Virus record (IMG/VR): IMGVR_UViG_3300042902_000155
Span: 1-22,034 of that record
Length of the DNA: 22,034 nucleotides
Direction: 5' to 3' (one strand)
Source: a virus
In this document: piece after piece, positions 14,837 to 21,862 of the stretch
Position numbering within the stretch: position 1 is the first letter of the stretch
How the letters are laid out: the number at the start of each line of letters is the position of its first letter
Translations under genes and position numbers: made by a program
Notes under the pieces: generated by a model
The model's database searches: none
The model's input: only the letters and a program-made list of their open reading frames with translations
Told to the model about the DNA's origin: nothing

Positions 14837-17272
14837 TTAACGTGGGTCAAATTCCCCTAAATCAAAACCATCTAAGCTATCTTCATTTGATTCAAAAATT
14901 AATGGAGGTAAGTTATTTTTTCTTTGATTTATAAGTTTGGATTGTTGAGTATTTTGAAGACTAATACGCTTATCTTTAGCATCTTCTTTTAATTGTTCTT
15001 TTTCAACTATTTTTCCGCCCTGCATATTATTTAATTCTAAAGTATAATTAAACTCCTCAGCCATTAAATGAGATTTTAACTCAGCCTCTACTTGCATAGT
15101 CTTAATATTATACTGAGTCTCCATTTCCTTTAATTGCATTTTCATATCCAATTGAGACTGCATATTTTGCATAGCTGTTTGCGCAGCCATTTGCTGAGAC
15201 TGAAGTTGTTGCTGAGAGACCATTGCTTGCTTCTGCATTTGCATCTTCTCTTCTCTATCTTGCTTCTTAATTCTCTTTTGTTTTAATAATTGATTTGCAA
15301 GTTTAAGATTTCTAAGTTCACGAATATCAATAGCATCTTCAAGATTAATATCTCCTTTAGATAATGCCATTTGAACATTGCCTTCAAGTTGTGCTTTTTG
15401 TTCTTCATCAGGTGCAACTTCAATAAAAATACCAAAATCATATATATATAAGTCAGAAATATCATTTAATATAGAAACGTTATATCTACCTATTTGATTT
15501 ATAAACTCATCTTTAAAGTCTGAATATTCTAAAATATCTCCAATTCTGTATGTTAATGCCTCAGCCATTGAGCGAAAAATAAATAGTCCACCTTCAAGTA
15601 TGTGTCGAGTAGCTGTATTTGAGTTCAAAGCTGCTAACTTTTGTAAGCCAACTAATGAATTAGGGTCAGGAGTAGAACCATCTCTTGCTTCGTTAAGACC
15701 TGTTACAGTTCTAATCATATCCATATAATGATTGTAATTTGTAATAAGCATTTGAGTCTTTCCTGTTCCATTATTAGAGTTTAACTGAGTAATTGGAACT
15801 TTAGCATTATTAAAATCTCCATCTTGAGTAAAACTTCTTCCAACAACAGAACCTGTTTGGAAATAAAGTCTTAAAGCATCTTCGGGATTATAAGCTGCTC
15901 CATTTCCTAAATCAACCTCATTAAGTCCATCTGCATCAATAAATACACCATCAGGAACTACTCTATTAATTACTTGTTGAAGTTTCAAATGAGTAAGTTG
16001 AATAAGGTCAGCAAAAGGTATCATTCTACGAACTAAAGACTCTATAGCTCCTTTGTACATCCTTGGAGCACAAGCTATATAGTTTGGCAATGCGTGTTGT
16101 GATGCGGATTTTGGTCTAACCATATTCTCGGACATTTTCCATTGCAAAAGAATATTGGTTCCCATTACCATAATACCTTCATACCATACATCAATAGTTT
16201 TTTCAATCTTTTCAAAATTACCTTCTTCCATCATTTGCGTTGGAGGGTTGAAAGTATCGTCTTTTTCTATTACACGAGAACCGCCATTTTCAAGTATTTT
16301 CTTTTTATAAACTATTTTTTTAGTAGTTTTATAATTAAAGTACATTAATGTACAAGTGTCTCTTGAGAATACACTATTTTCATAAAATTGAGCTACATTA
16401 AAATAATCATACCACGATTGGCTATATTGAGTTATTTCTTGTAAATCTTCTTTAGTAAGTTTTTGGTCAATCTTCATTAACTCAGTTATCGCCATAGTTT
16501 TAATCTCTCCCCAATAGAAACAGTCTCTGAAATAAGGGTCTTCAGTATAGCTATAGACAACATTTGCAGGGTCTACATAAGATATTTTAACTCCTGTTCC
16601 TTGAAGAAATTCGTGTTTTGATATTGATATACCAAGAACAGTAGCGTCATAATCAAGTCGTTTGCGAATCTCATCATAATGATTAACATCAAACATTGTA
16701 TTTAGAGCTTCTTCTTCAGCAATTTCAATAGCCGGTTTATAATTTAATTGCATATATAATGCTAATTCTTCATCAGTATTCGGCAATTCATCAGGGTCCA
16801 TAACAAAAGGGTCAACGCCTGATAAGTCTTTAATCTTTGTTAAGATTTCTTTACCTGCCATTTGAGACTCCATCATCTCCTGATATTTATTTCTTTTAGC
16901 TTGAGACATAGCATCTTGTGCGTATGCTTTAACCTTGAATAATCTTTCAGACATTCCATTAACAACAATGTCAACAAATTTAGGAATAATAGGAACAGGG
17001 GTCCAATCTAAGTTTAAATATGATAAATCGCCATCAATAGCTAATTCATTTTTATATTTACCCACTCCTTGTTCTCCTCTTGCATATAGTCTTAATCTAT
17101 GAAATTCTTTCCACTGACCATAATATCTGCAATTATTTCCATCTTTTCTAAACCACTCATATTGAATAGCCTGACCAACTTGTAATCCAAATTGTTGAGA
17201 TGCTTTTTCTGAATCAGTAGCTAGCTGACTTGGAAAGGCTGACGATGTAATATCTATTGTTACGTTTTTCAT
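14837..17272 (-). CDS. Portal protein
   Basis: The 811-aa protein directly follows the large terminase, overlapping it by four bases (ATGA), so the two are translationally coupled. The portal-like core includes the N-terminal wing (40-115: WKEFHRLRLYARGEQ, then VPIIPKFVDIVVNGMSERLF). The long central helix at 410-440 (AIESLVRRMIPFADLIQLTH) leads to VVPDGVFIDADGLNE, and the crown approach is at 520-580. After residue 660 comes a Gln/Met-rich, probably coiled-coil extension (about 663-740) followed by a charged helical tail, resembling the C-terminal barrel of large podoviral portals such as P22. The protein forms the dodecameric vertex through which DNA passes. The size fits the ~800-aa portals of crAss-like phages. 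Confidence 0.92.
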   Translation of the reverse strand: MKNVTIDITSSAFPSQLATDSEKASQQFGLQVGQAIQYEWFRKDGNNCRYYGQWKEFHRLRLYARGEQGVGKYKNELAIDGDLSYLNLDWTPVPIIPKFVDIVVNGMSERLFKVKAYAQDAMSQAKRNKYQEMMESQMAGKEILTKIKDLSGVDPFVMDPDELPNTDEELALYMQLNYKPAIEIAEEEALNTMFDVNHYDEIRKRLDYDATVLGISISKHEFLQGTGVKISYVDPANVVYSYTEDPYFRDCFYWGEIKTMAITELMKIDQKLTKEDLQEITQYSQSWYDYFNVAQFYENSVFSRDTCTLMYFNYKTTKKIVYKKKILENGGSRVIEKDDTFNPPTQMMEEGNFEKIEKTIDVWYEGIMVMGTNILLQWKMSENMVRPKSASQHALPNYIACAPRMYKGAIESLVRRMIPFADLIQLTHLKLQQVINRVVPDGVFIDADGLNEVDLGNGAAYNPEDALRLYFQTGSVVGRSFTQDGDFNNAKVPITQLNSNNGTGKTQMLITNYNHYMDMIRTVTGLNEARDGSTPDPNSLVGLQKLAALNSNTATRHILEGGLFIFRSMAEALTYRIGDILEYSDFKDEFINQIGRYNVSILNDISDLYIYDFGIFIEVAPDEEQKAQLEGNVQMALSKGDINLEDAIDIRELRNLKLANQLLKQKRIKKQDREEKMQMQKQAMVSQQQLQSQQMAAQTAMQNMQSQLDMKMQLKEMETQYNIKTMQVEAELKSHLMAEEFNYTLELNNMQGGKIVEKEQLKEDAKDKRISLQNTQQSKLINQRKNNLPPLIFESNEDSLDGFDLGEFDPR

Positions 17273-19548
17273 TTGATTAATTGACTTGTTGAACCATCAT
17301 TAGAATACCTTGCGAAGTTAATACTTATTTTTGAATCTTTTTTCTCAGGCATATATAAATGCTTCTGATTAGCCATAATAGCTAATCCTGAACTTATAGA
17401 CGCATCAAATTTAGTTCTGTCATTTATATCAAACTTTGCCCAATCTTCTAATGTTCTTGTAAAAGGCATAGTACCCATATCTCCTCCATCTCTATAATCT
17501 CCTGTAAAATCTATACCAACATATTTTTCTATGTAAGATTCAATTGCAGATGCGTGAGATTGTTTTACATCTTCGGATGAGTTTGGTATTCCTCCAAGTT
17601 CACGTTCAGTTTTTGTTAGTTTATTGTATTGTTTATCGGGTCTATTTAGACAATAATGCCTATACCCTCTATTTTTAAAGTGATAAAGTAATCTAGGTTT
17701 ATTGTTCTCAATTAAAATTGGCATACCATAAAACACACAAGCCATCAAAACTTCTTCAAAAAATATTTCGGCAGTTTGAGGTCTTGCAACGTATTCTAAA
17801 AAAAACTCATTTGAAGGAGCATCATCCATATTAAATTTAGTAAGTCCGTGTAAAGCACCATTAGAGCCTCTGCCACCAACTACTGCTGATATGTCATAAC
17901 TATCGCATCCAAATGACCCAATATGTTCATTTCCGGGATGTTTTACTCCATTTCTAAAATGAATATTATTTTGTAAATGTTTCGCAGGGGTCCAAGCAAC
18001 TACAAACCTACCCCTTATATCAGGAGTGAATACAACTTTAGTGTCTTTCATACCATCTCTCCAATGAAAAGACCCACGAGTAGTGAAGTGTTCTTTTATT
18101 AGACTATCGTTATAATCAATTTGTTGGTATATTTTAGTAAGGTTAAATAGAGATTGTTTACTTTCATCTCTAAATGCGTGAGATTCAGTTCTTGGAAATT
18201 GACGATAAAATTCATTTAATGCATCAGCATCATTTTTAAGAGAATCTACTTCAGCTTCCCAATAATTTATAGCTCCATTCTTTATCATCATATTATCTAC
18301 CCCTATAATAGAAGATTCAGGTTTGTAAAAAACAGGCATACCGTATCTATCTATAAACCCCTCCATATTCCATTCCATAGGTATAAATAAAGCATACAGT
18401 CCACTTTTAGTTTGACCATTTGCATTACGATTTTTAACATTGGAATCTTCAAACATATCTTTATAATTCTGACCTCCTTTTGATAATGCATTTGAAGTTG
18501 AGCCCATCATACATTTTCCAATAATTTTAGACCCTAAACGCAAACAAGTTTTAGTTACTCGCCAATTCTCTTTAATGTTATTTGGCTTGGTCCATTTTCC
18601 TGACTCATCGTGAGCTAAAAATAATAACTTTTCTCCATCATAGGAGTTGTCTTCTGTGTTTTTCCAATCTATTGATGTATCTAATCCCTCTATGATTTCA
18701 TTTTCTGTGTCATACATATTTTTCTTTGTAATCTTAGAAGCAGGGACACGGAAAGCTAGTTCTGTCTTTGGCTTATCCATACCATCCATAATAGGTTTAA
18801 AGAAAAATGGAAGTCTGCTATTTATAGGAACTACTTTATCAGTAAACATTTTTTTAGCATCAGACCCGGTCTTTGACAAAATACCAATCCTTGCATCACG
18901 AGCAAGAGTACCTACGTTTACACATTCAGATGAAGACATAAATGAGAATCCTGAACGTCTAATCTTTAGGTATATCATACCAAAACTTCTTGAGTCCGCT
19001 CTACAGGCTTCCCAAAAAATCCAATATATTCTATTTGCTTCACGAAAATCAGGATAACCAATATCAATACTCGACCATTGAAGATACATATAGTGAGAAC
19101 CTGTTATGTATGTAGGGACTCCATTATTCATAAACCACACTCCATTTTCTCTACAATCAAATTCATTTTCAATATAATCAACCCATCTATTCTTAAAATC
19201 AGATGGCATTTCATTCCATTGAAATATTGATTGTATTCTTAAAAGTTGTTTTGGAAGTAATTCTCTTTCCCAATATTGTTCAGCTTTTGAATTGTGTCTT
19301 TGAAGACACTTTTTTGGAGTAGGCGGCAATGCAATATAAAGACCTGCAATACATACAACATCTCCTATCTGTCCTGTTTTAGATATTACTATAACATCAT
19401 ATTTATCATTATAACCATATATCCAAGATTTATTACCATTCTTTTTAGTAATAGAATGGGCAGGTATGTAATCCTTAACTACAGTATATAAACTATTTAG
19501 ACCTTCTTTCTGCAAACCCTTGTTTTGTATCAGTTTTACTTCCTCCAT
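17269..19548 (-). CDS. terL: Terminase large subunit (packaging ATPase-nuclease)
   Basis: The 759-aa motor of DNA packaging. Numbering from the ATG at 19548: an atypical Walker A-like segment KIRRSGFS (195-202), Walker B LLFLAHDE (308-315, catalytic D314/E315), and a coupling motif GSTSN (349-353). The C-terminal RNase-H-like nuclease has FGCDSYD (546-552, D549), E614 in LIENN, and a late acidic DGGD (687-690). The frame continues upstream to a TTG at 19563, but the ATG at 19548 is the better start. Either start overlaps the end of the 94-aa gene by at least 56 bases, out of frame. It ends in an ATGA junction with the portal gene. Confidence 0.95.
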   Translation of the reverse strand: MEEVKLIQNKGLQKEGLNSLYTVVKDYIPAHSITKKNGNKSWIYGYNDKYDVIVISKTGQIGDVVCIAGLYIALPPTPKKCLQRHNSKAEQYWERELLPKQLLRIQSIFQWNEMPSDFKNRWVDYIENEFDCRENGVWFMNNGVPTYITGSHYMYLQWSSIDIGYPDFREANRIYWIFWEACRADSRSFGMIYLKIRRSGFSFMSSSECVNVGTLARDARIGILSKTGSDAKKMFTDKVVPINSRLPFFFKPIMDGMDKPKTELAFRVPASKITKKNMYDTENEIIEGLDTSIDWKNTEDNSYDGEKLLFLAHDESGKWTKPNNIKENWRVTKTCLRLGSKIIGKCMMGSTSNALSKGGQNYKDMFEDSNVKNRNANGQTKSGLYALFIPMEWNMEGFIDRYGMPVFYKPESSIIGVDNMMIKNGAINYWEAEVDSLKNDADALNEFYRQFPRTESHAFRDESKQSLFNLTKIYQQIDYNDSLIKEHFTTRGSFHWRDGMKDTKVVFTPDIRGRFVVAWTPAKHLQNNIHFRNGVKHPGNEHIGSFGCDSYDISAVVGGRGSNGALHGLTKFNMDDAPSNEFFLEYVARPQTAEIFFEEVLMACVFYGMPILIENNKPRLLYHFKNRGYRHYCLNRPDKQYNKLTKTERELGGIPNSSEDVKQSHASAIESYIEKYVGIDFTGDYRDGGDMGTMPFTRTLEDWAKFDINDRTKFDASISSGLAIMANQKHLYMPEKKDSKISINFARYSNDGSTSQLIK

Positions 19549-19777
19549 TTTCGGCAATATCAAGACTTTCTCTTTCAGATTCTATTCTACTAAGAATCTC
19601 AAACGCATCAAATATAGCTAATTTTTTTGTAGCCGCTGCGTTCTTTAACTTATCCGCAGCCAAGTCATCTCCATCCATATCAGGATTCAATATAGATTCT
19701 TCGGCAACTTTTATAAGTTCCAATACTGCTTTATGACCGGCAGCAATAATTTTTAATTTTGTTTCTTTAGGTGTCAT
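19493..19777 (-). CDS. Small conserved-looking protein, candidate terminase small subunit
   Basis: This 94-aa protein is largely helical: residues 8-30 (LKIIAAGHKAVLELIKVAEE), an acidic loop DMDGDDLAADK (33-43), and a second helical region 44-70 (LKNAAATKKLAIFDAFEILS). The tail is polar and basic (QGFAERRSK). It sits directly before the large terminase and overlaps its start by 56 bases, and starts four bases after the oxygenase stop. Small terminases are short, helical and often precede the large one, so the role is plausible. No helix-turn-helix DNA-binding motif was confirmed, so the call stays tentative. Confidence 0.6.
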   Translation of the reverse strand: MTPKETKLKIIAAGHKAVLELIKVAEESILNPDMDGDDLAADKLKNAAATKKLAIFDAFEILSRIESERESLDIAENGGSKTDTKQGFAERRSK

Positions 19778-19781
19778 ACGA

Positions 19782-20348
19782 TTATCTATAAAACATTACA
19801 TACACCATTCTGCCTTCTTTCCAACCCGTGTTTGGATATTTACTATGAAAGTAATTAGAAGGATACATAAGTGCACGATTAGGTCTATATCCTACTACAG
19901 AATGTAAATCCCAATTATCTAAATTATTTGCTTCTTCTGAAAGAAACCTATCGGCTTCTTCGTTAGACACATCTAAAGGCATCTCATAACCTATATCTTT
20001 ATGCTTCCAAAAAGCGGTTCCGTGGAGCCCTTCTTTTGTTGATGGAGATATATATAGCACGAGTGCTCTTTCAGGTCTAATATCGCCTACTTTTGAGTCT
20101 GCGTGTATTCTCCAATCAGTATCGAACTCTTCAGTTGCTACTCTAAAGAAACCTAAAAGACACTCTCTTTTAGTTTTGTCTATATCGCTTAATTTATTGA
20201 TAATAAAATTATCAAATTCTTTATTGCTATATTGAACCCAAAACTTCTTATCCCCAACTTCAACTTCTTGAAATTGATTACTCGTCAAACTATTATAGAT
20301 GTAGTTATAAATATCTTCATTTAAAAAATCATCTACAATATTTATCAT
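19782..20348 (-). CDS. 2-oxoglutarate/Fe(II)-dependent oxygenase (prolyl-hydroxylase-like)
   Basis: The 188-aa protein has the complete metal triad of a 2OG-Fe(II) dioxygenase: H82 and D84 in RIHADSK and H168 in SNYFHSKYP, plus R180 in GWKEGRMVYVMFYR as the expected 2-oxoglutarate anchor. The N-terminus (INIVDDFLNEDIYNYIYNSL) is the usual helical opening, and RALVLYIS plus HGTAFWKHK form core strands. Such enzymes hydroxylate or demethylate proteins, nucleic acids or small molecules; the substrate here is not predictable. The gene overlaps the GroES-like gene by four bases (ATGA) and precedes the terminase genes, placing it in a late packaging operon. Related oxygenases are known in marine phages. 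Confidence 0.82.
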   Translation of the reverse strand: MINIVDDFLNEDIYNYIYNSLTSNQFQEVEVGDKKFWVQYSNKEFDNFIINKLSDIDKTKRECLLGFFRVATEEFDTDWRIHADSKVGDIRPERALVLYISPSTKEGLHGTAFWKHKDIGYEMPLDVSNEEADRFLSEEANNLDNWDLHSVVGYRPNRALMYPSNYFHSKYPNTGWKEGRMVYVMFYR

Positions 20349-20908
20349 AGCTTCATTGTTATTTGATGGTCATACATACGGTATAGCTTTTCTCCATCAA
20401 CAGTAAACTCATATTCGCTGTCGGGAGAAAAACAAACATAATCGCCTTTTTTAATTCCTTTATTTAATAGATACTCATTTGGATATACCATCTGCCCCAT
20501 TAAAGGTTCTTCAGCTAAAAATTTTTCTATGTAATATTCTGTAGCAGAAATTGGTCTAACAAAACAATACTTGTCGTAAGCATTCCAAGTAGACCCTTTT
20601 TTATACATAAAGAATTGGTCTGTCTCTATAAAGAATAAATCATCTTTAAAGAAACTCTTTCCGCTTTTTTGACGACCTCTCATATCATTATAATACTTAA
20701 AAGCATTATGATGTACAAGAAGTGTGTCTCCTATTGATATAGGACCGTTGTAGCTTATGGGAAGCTCGACAACCTCGGCATATCTATTAGAGAATTTATA
20801 ATCCTCTTCTGAAGTACTGACTATAAAATCAACCACTCCTATATCTCTTGTGTTATCGTATCGCTTTCCATTCGTAGGTTTTACTATGAAGTAGAATGGA
20901 GATTTCAT
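20345..20908 (-). CDS. Putative tandem GroES-like co-chaperonin
   Basis: The 187-aa protein contains what looks like two GroES folds in tandem. The C-terminal half (114-187) shows the classical order: YCFVRPI strand, a loop (121-136) where the chaperonin-binding mobile loop sits, MGQMVYPN, then IKKGDYVCFSPDSEYEFTVD and GEKLYRMYDHQITMKL. These match the GroES pattern of a GKV strand, V-x-x-GD-x-V-x-F, then a dG-E-x-Y/L strand and the final D-I-L segment. The N-terminal half repeats it: FIVKP, loop (12-40), RYAEVVELP, ISIGDTLLVHH, KDDLFFIETDQFFMYK. Co-chaperonins cap GroEL; phage versions such as T4 gp31 help fold capsid protein. The assignment is by pattern, not search. It overlaps its neighbours by 1 and 4 bases. 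Confidence 0.58.
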   Translation of the reverse strand: MKSPFYFIVKPTNGKRYDNTRDIGVVDFIVSTSEEDYKFSNRYAEVVELPISYNGPISIGDTLLVHHNAFKYYNDMRGRQKSGKSFFKDDLFFIETDQFFMYKKGSTWNAYDKYCFVRPISATEYYIEKFLAEEPLMGQMVYPNEYLLNKGIKKGDYVCFSPDSEYEFTVDGEKLYRMYDHQITMKL

Positions 20909-21132
20909 TAAAAGTCTATGTTATATTCAATTGAAATTGGCATAGGAGCAGTAAACTCTTTCCAAAGAACTACTTCTTCTTTTATATTTATAATATAAAT
21001 TAGCACGGAGTTAAATTCATTTCTCTTAATAAGATGAATTAAATTTGAATCCCCAAGTATTTTTTGACCAACTATGTAGTGCATAGCACCACTTTTGTAG
21101 TCAGGACCTATTGATATTTTACGAATATCCAT
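20908..21132 (-). CDS. Small hypothetical protein (74 aa)
   Basis: I do not recognise the function. The protein opens MDIRKISIGPDYKSGAMHY, then alternates short strands (VLIYIINIKEEVVLW) with polar turns and ends FTAPMPISIEYNIDF, suggesting a small beta-rich fold. It shares one base with both neighbours (TAATG junctions at 21132 and 20908), so it is translated together with the 136-aa protein upstream and the GroES-like protein downstream. No signal peptide or metal motif is present. Confidence 0.72.
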   Translation of the reverse strand: MDIRKISIGPDYKSGAMHYIVGQKILGDSNLIHLIKRNEFNSVLIYIINIKEEVVLWKEFTAPMPISIEYNIDF

Positions 21133-21542
21133 TATTCTTTTATAACTAAAAAATCATATAGATATACGACTTCTGAATTACTTAGACCTCTTGTATATAT
21201 TGAAAAATCTTCTTCATCAATTTTGTTAGTATATTCAATAGGGTATTCAGTTTTTGCTAATTCAGCTAAAGCAGCATTAATGACTTTCTGTGAGTCTTCG
21301 GTTTTATCTTCCCAACTGTAGTATTTTGAACCTTCTTTTTCTACTTCAGATACATCTAATGCTTTAAAAATCTCTGATTGTTCATCAAAAAAATTTTTAA
21401 TAGAAGCTTGAATTGATTTTATTAATCTAATTCCTGAAATTATTGTAGTAGAACTTTTTAAATCTTTATCATTTTTACACTTACTAAGTAATTGCGCCAA
21501 TGCTGTTAATTCATTAATTGTGTAACCTTTTACTTTTTTCAT
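21132..21542 (-). CDS. Hypothetical protein (136 aa), first gene of the packaging operon
   Basis: No family was recognised. The N-terminal half is helical (INELTALAQLLSK, IRLIKSIQASIKNFFDEQ) and the C-terminal part has VVYLYDFLVIKE as a final strand or helix. The frame stays open upstream to a GTG at 21608, but that region holds the terminator and promoter. The ATG at 21542 is therefore taken as the start; it follows an A-rich leader and gives MKKVKGYTINEL. It is the promoter-proximal gene of the operon and ends in a TAATG overlap with the 74-aa gene. Confidence 0.72.
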   Translation of the reverse strand: MKKVKGYTINELTALAQLLSKCKNDKDLKSSTTIISGIRLIKSIQASIKNFFDEQSEIFKALDVSEVEKEGSKYYSWEDKTEDSQKVINAALAELAKTEYPIEYTNKIDEEDFSIYTRGLSNSEVVYLYDFLVIKE

Positions 21543-21567
21543 TTTGATTAAATTTAATTTGTTTATG

Positions 21568-21575
21568 CAAATATA
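21568..21575 (-). promoter_or_regulatory. Promoter -7 element of the packaging operon
   Basis: The minus strand reads TATATTTG, an exact TAnnTTTG match, one base after the terminator T-tract and 25 bases before the ATG at 21542. The leader contains AAATTAAATTTAATC, similar to the other late leaders. A TTG exists upstream but only 9 bases away, too close for a normal -33. Confidence 0.55.
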
Positions 21576-21576
21576 T

Positions 21577-21607
21577 AAAAAATGCAAGACTTTGTTGTTG
21601 TCTCGCA
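21577..21607 (-). terminator. Rho-independent terminator after the 72-aa gene
   Basis: Minus-strand arms TGCGAGAC (21600-21607) and GTCTTGCA (21583-21590) enclose the loop AACAACAAA and are followed by T6. The stem contains a G-U pair that exists only in the minus-strand transcript; on the plus strand the same position is a mismatch. Flanking AAAAG can pair with part of the T-tract. Confidence 0.8.
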
Positions 21608-21614
21608 CTTTTCT

Positions 21615-21833
21615 TTATTTTATAGCTTCTAATTCTTGTTTTTGAACTTTGCTTAGTCCACTTAAAAACCATTCTTTAGCAAGCATAATCTCTATATGCT
21701 GAATATTTCTATTCTTTGAATCGCTTTCTTCTTCAGTTAGCGTTTCTTTTGAATTTAATTCATTAATTAAATTTACCGAATCGTAAGTAGCAGAGATACT
21801 TTTTTCTATTTGTTCTTGTGTTAATTCTTCCAT
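21615..21833 (-). CDS. Small acidic hypothetical protein (72 aa)
   Basis: The protein is helical and acidic (MEELTQEQIEKSISATYD, then a Glu-rich linker TLTEEESDSKN at 31-41, then HIEIMLAKEWFLSGLSKVQ at 46-64). No known domain was recognised. It follows the appendage-protein gene by 29 bases and ends just before the terminator at 21577, so it is the last gene of the upstream operon. It could be an assembly chaperone for the appendage protein before it, as small helical genes often are; that is conjecture from position. Confidence 0.65.
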   Translation of the reverse strand: MEELTQEQIEKSISATYDSVNLINELNSKETLTEEESDSKNRNIQHIEIMLAKEWFLSGLSKVQKQELEAIK

Positions 21834-21862
21834 TTTGTTTTTGTTTTTTTGTTTTTTTGTTT
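21834..21862 (-). promoter_or_regulatory. A/C-only leader before the 72-aa gene
   Basis: The 29 bases between the stop of the appendage-protein gene and the ATG at 21833 consist of A runs broken only by single C residues (AAAACAAAAAAACAAAAAAA and onward). It has no Shine-Dalgarno and no hairpin, and fits the A-rich, unstructured leader that favours translation in Bacteroidota. Confidence 0.45.

Noticed and set aside
18647-19057. Plus-strand open frame of 136 codons over the large terminase
   Set aside because: Antisense to a confident terminase frame; caused by codon bias.
19549-19563. Extension of the large terminase to a TTG at 19563
   Set aside because: It adds only five residues and lengthens the overlap with the upstream gene; the ATG at 19548 is preferred.
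21543-21608. N-terminal extension of the 136-aa protein to a GTG at 21608
   Set aside because: The extension runs through a terminator hairpin and a promoter element; the ATG at 21542 after an A-rich leader is the better start.
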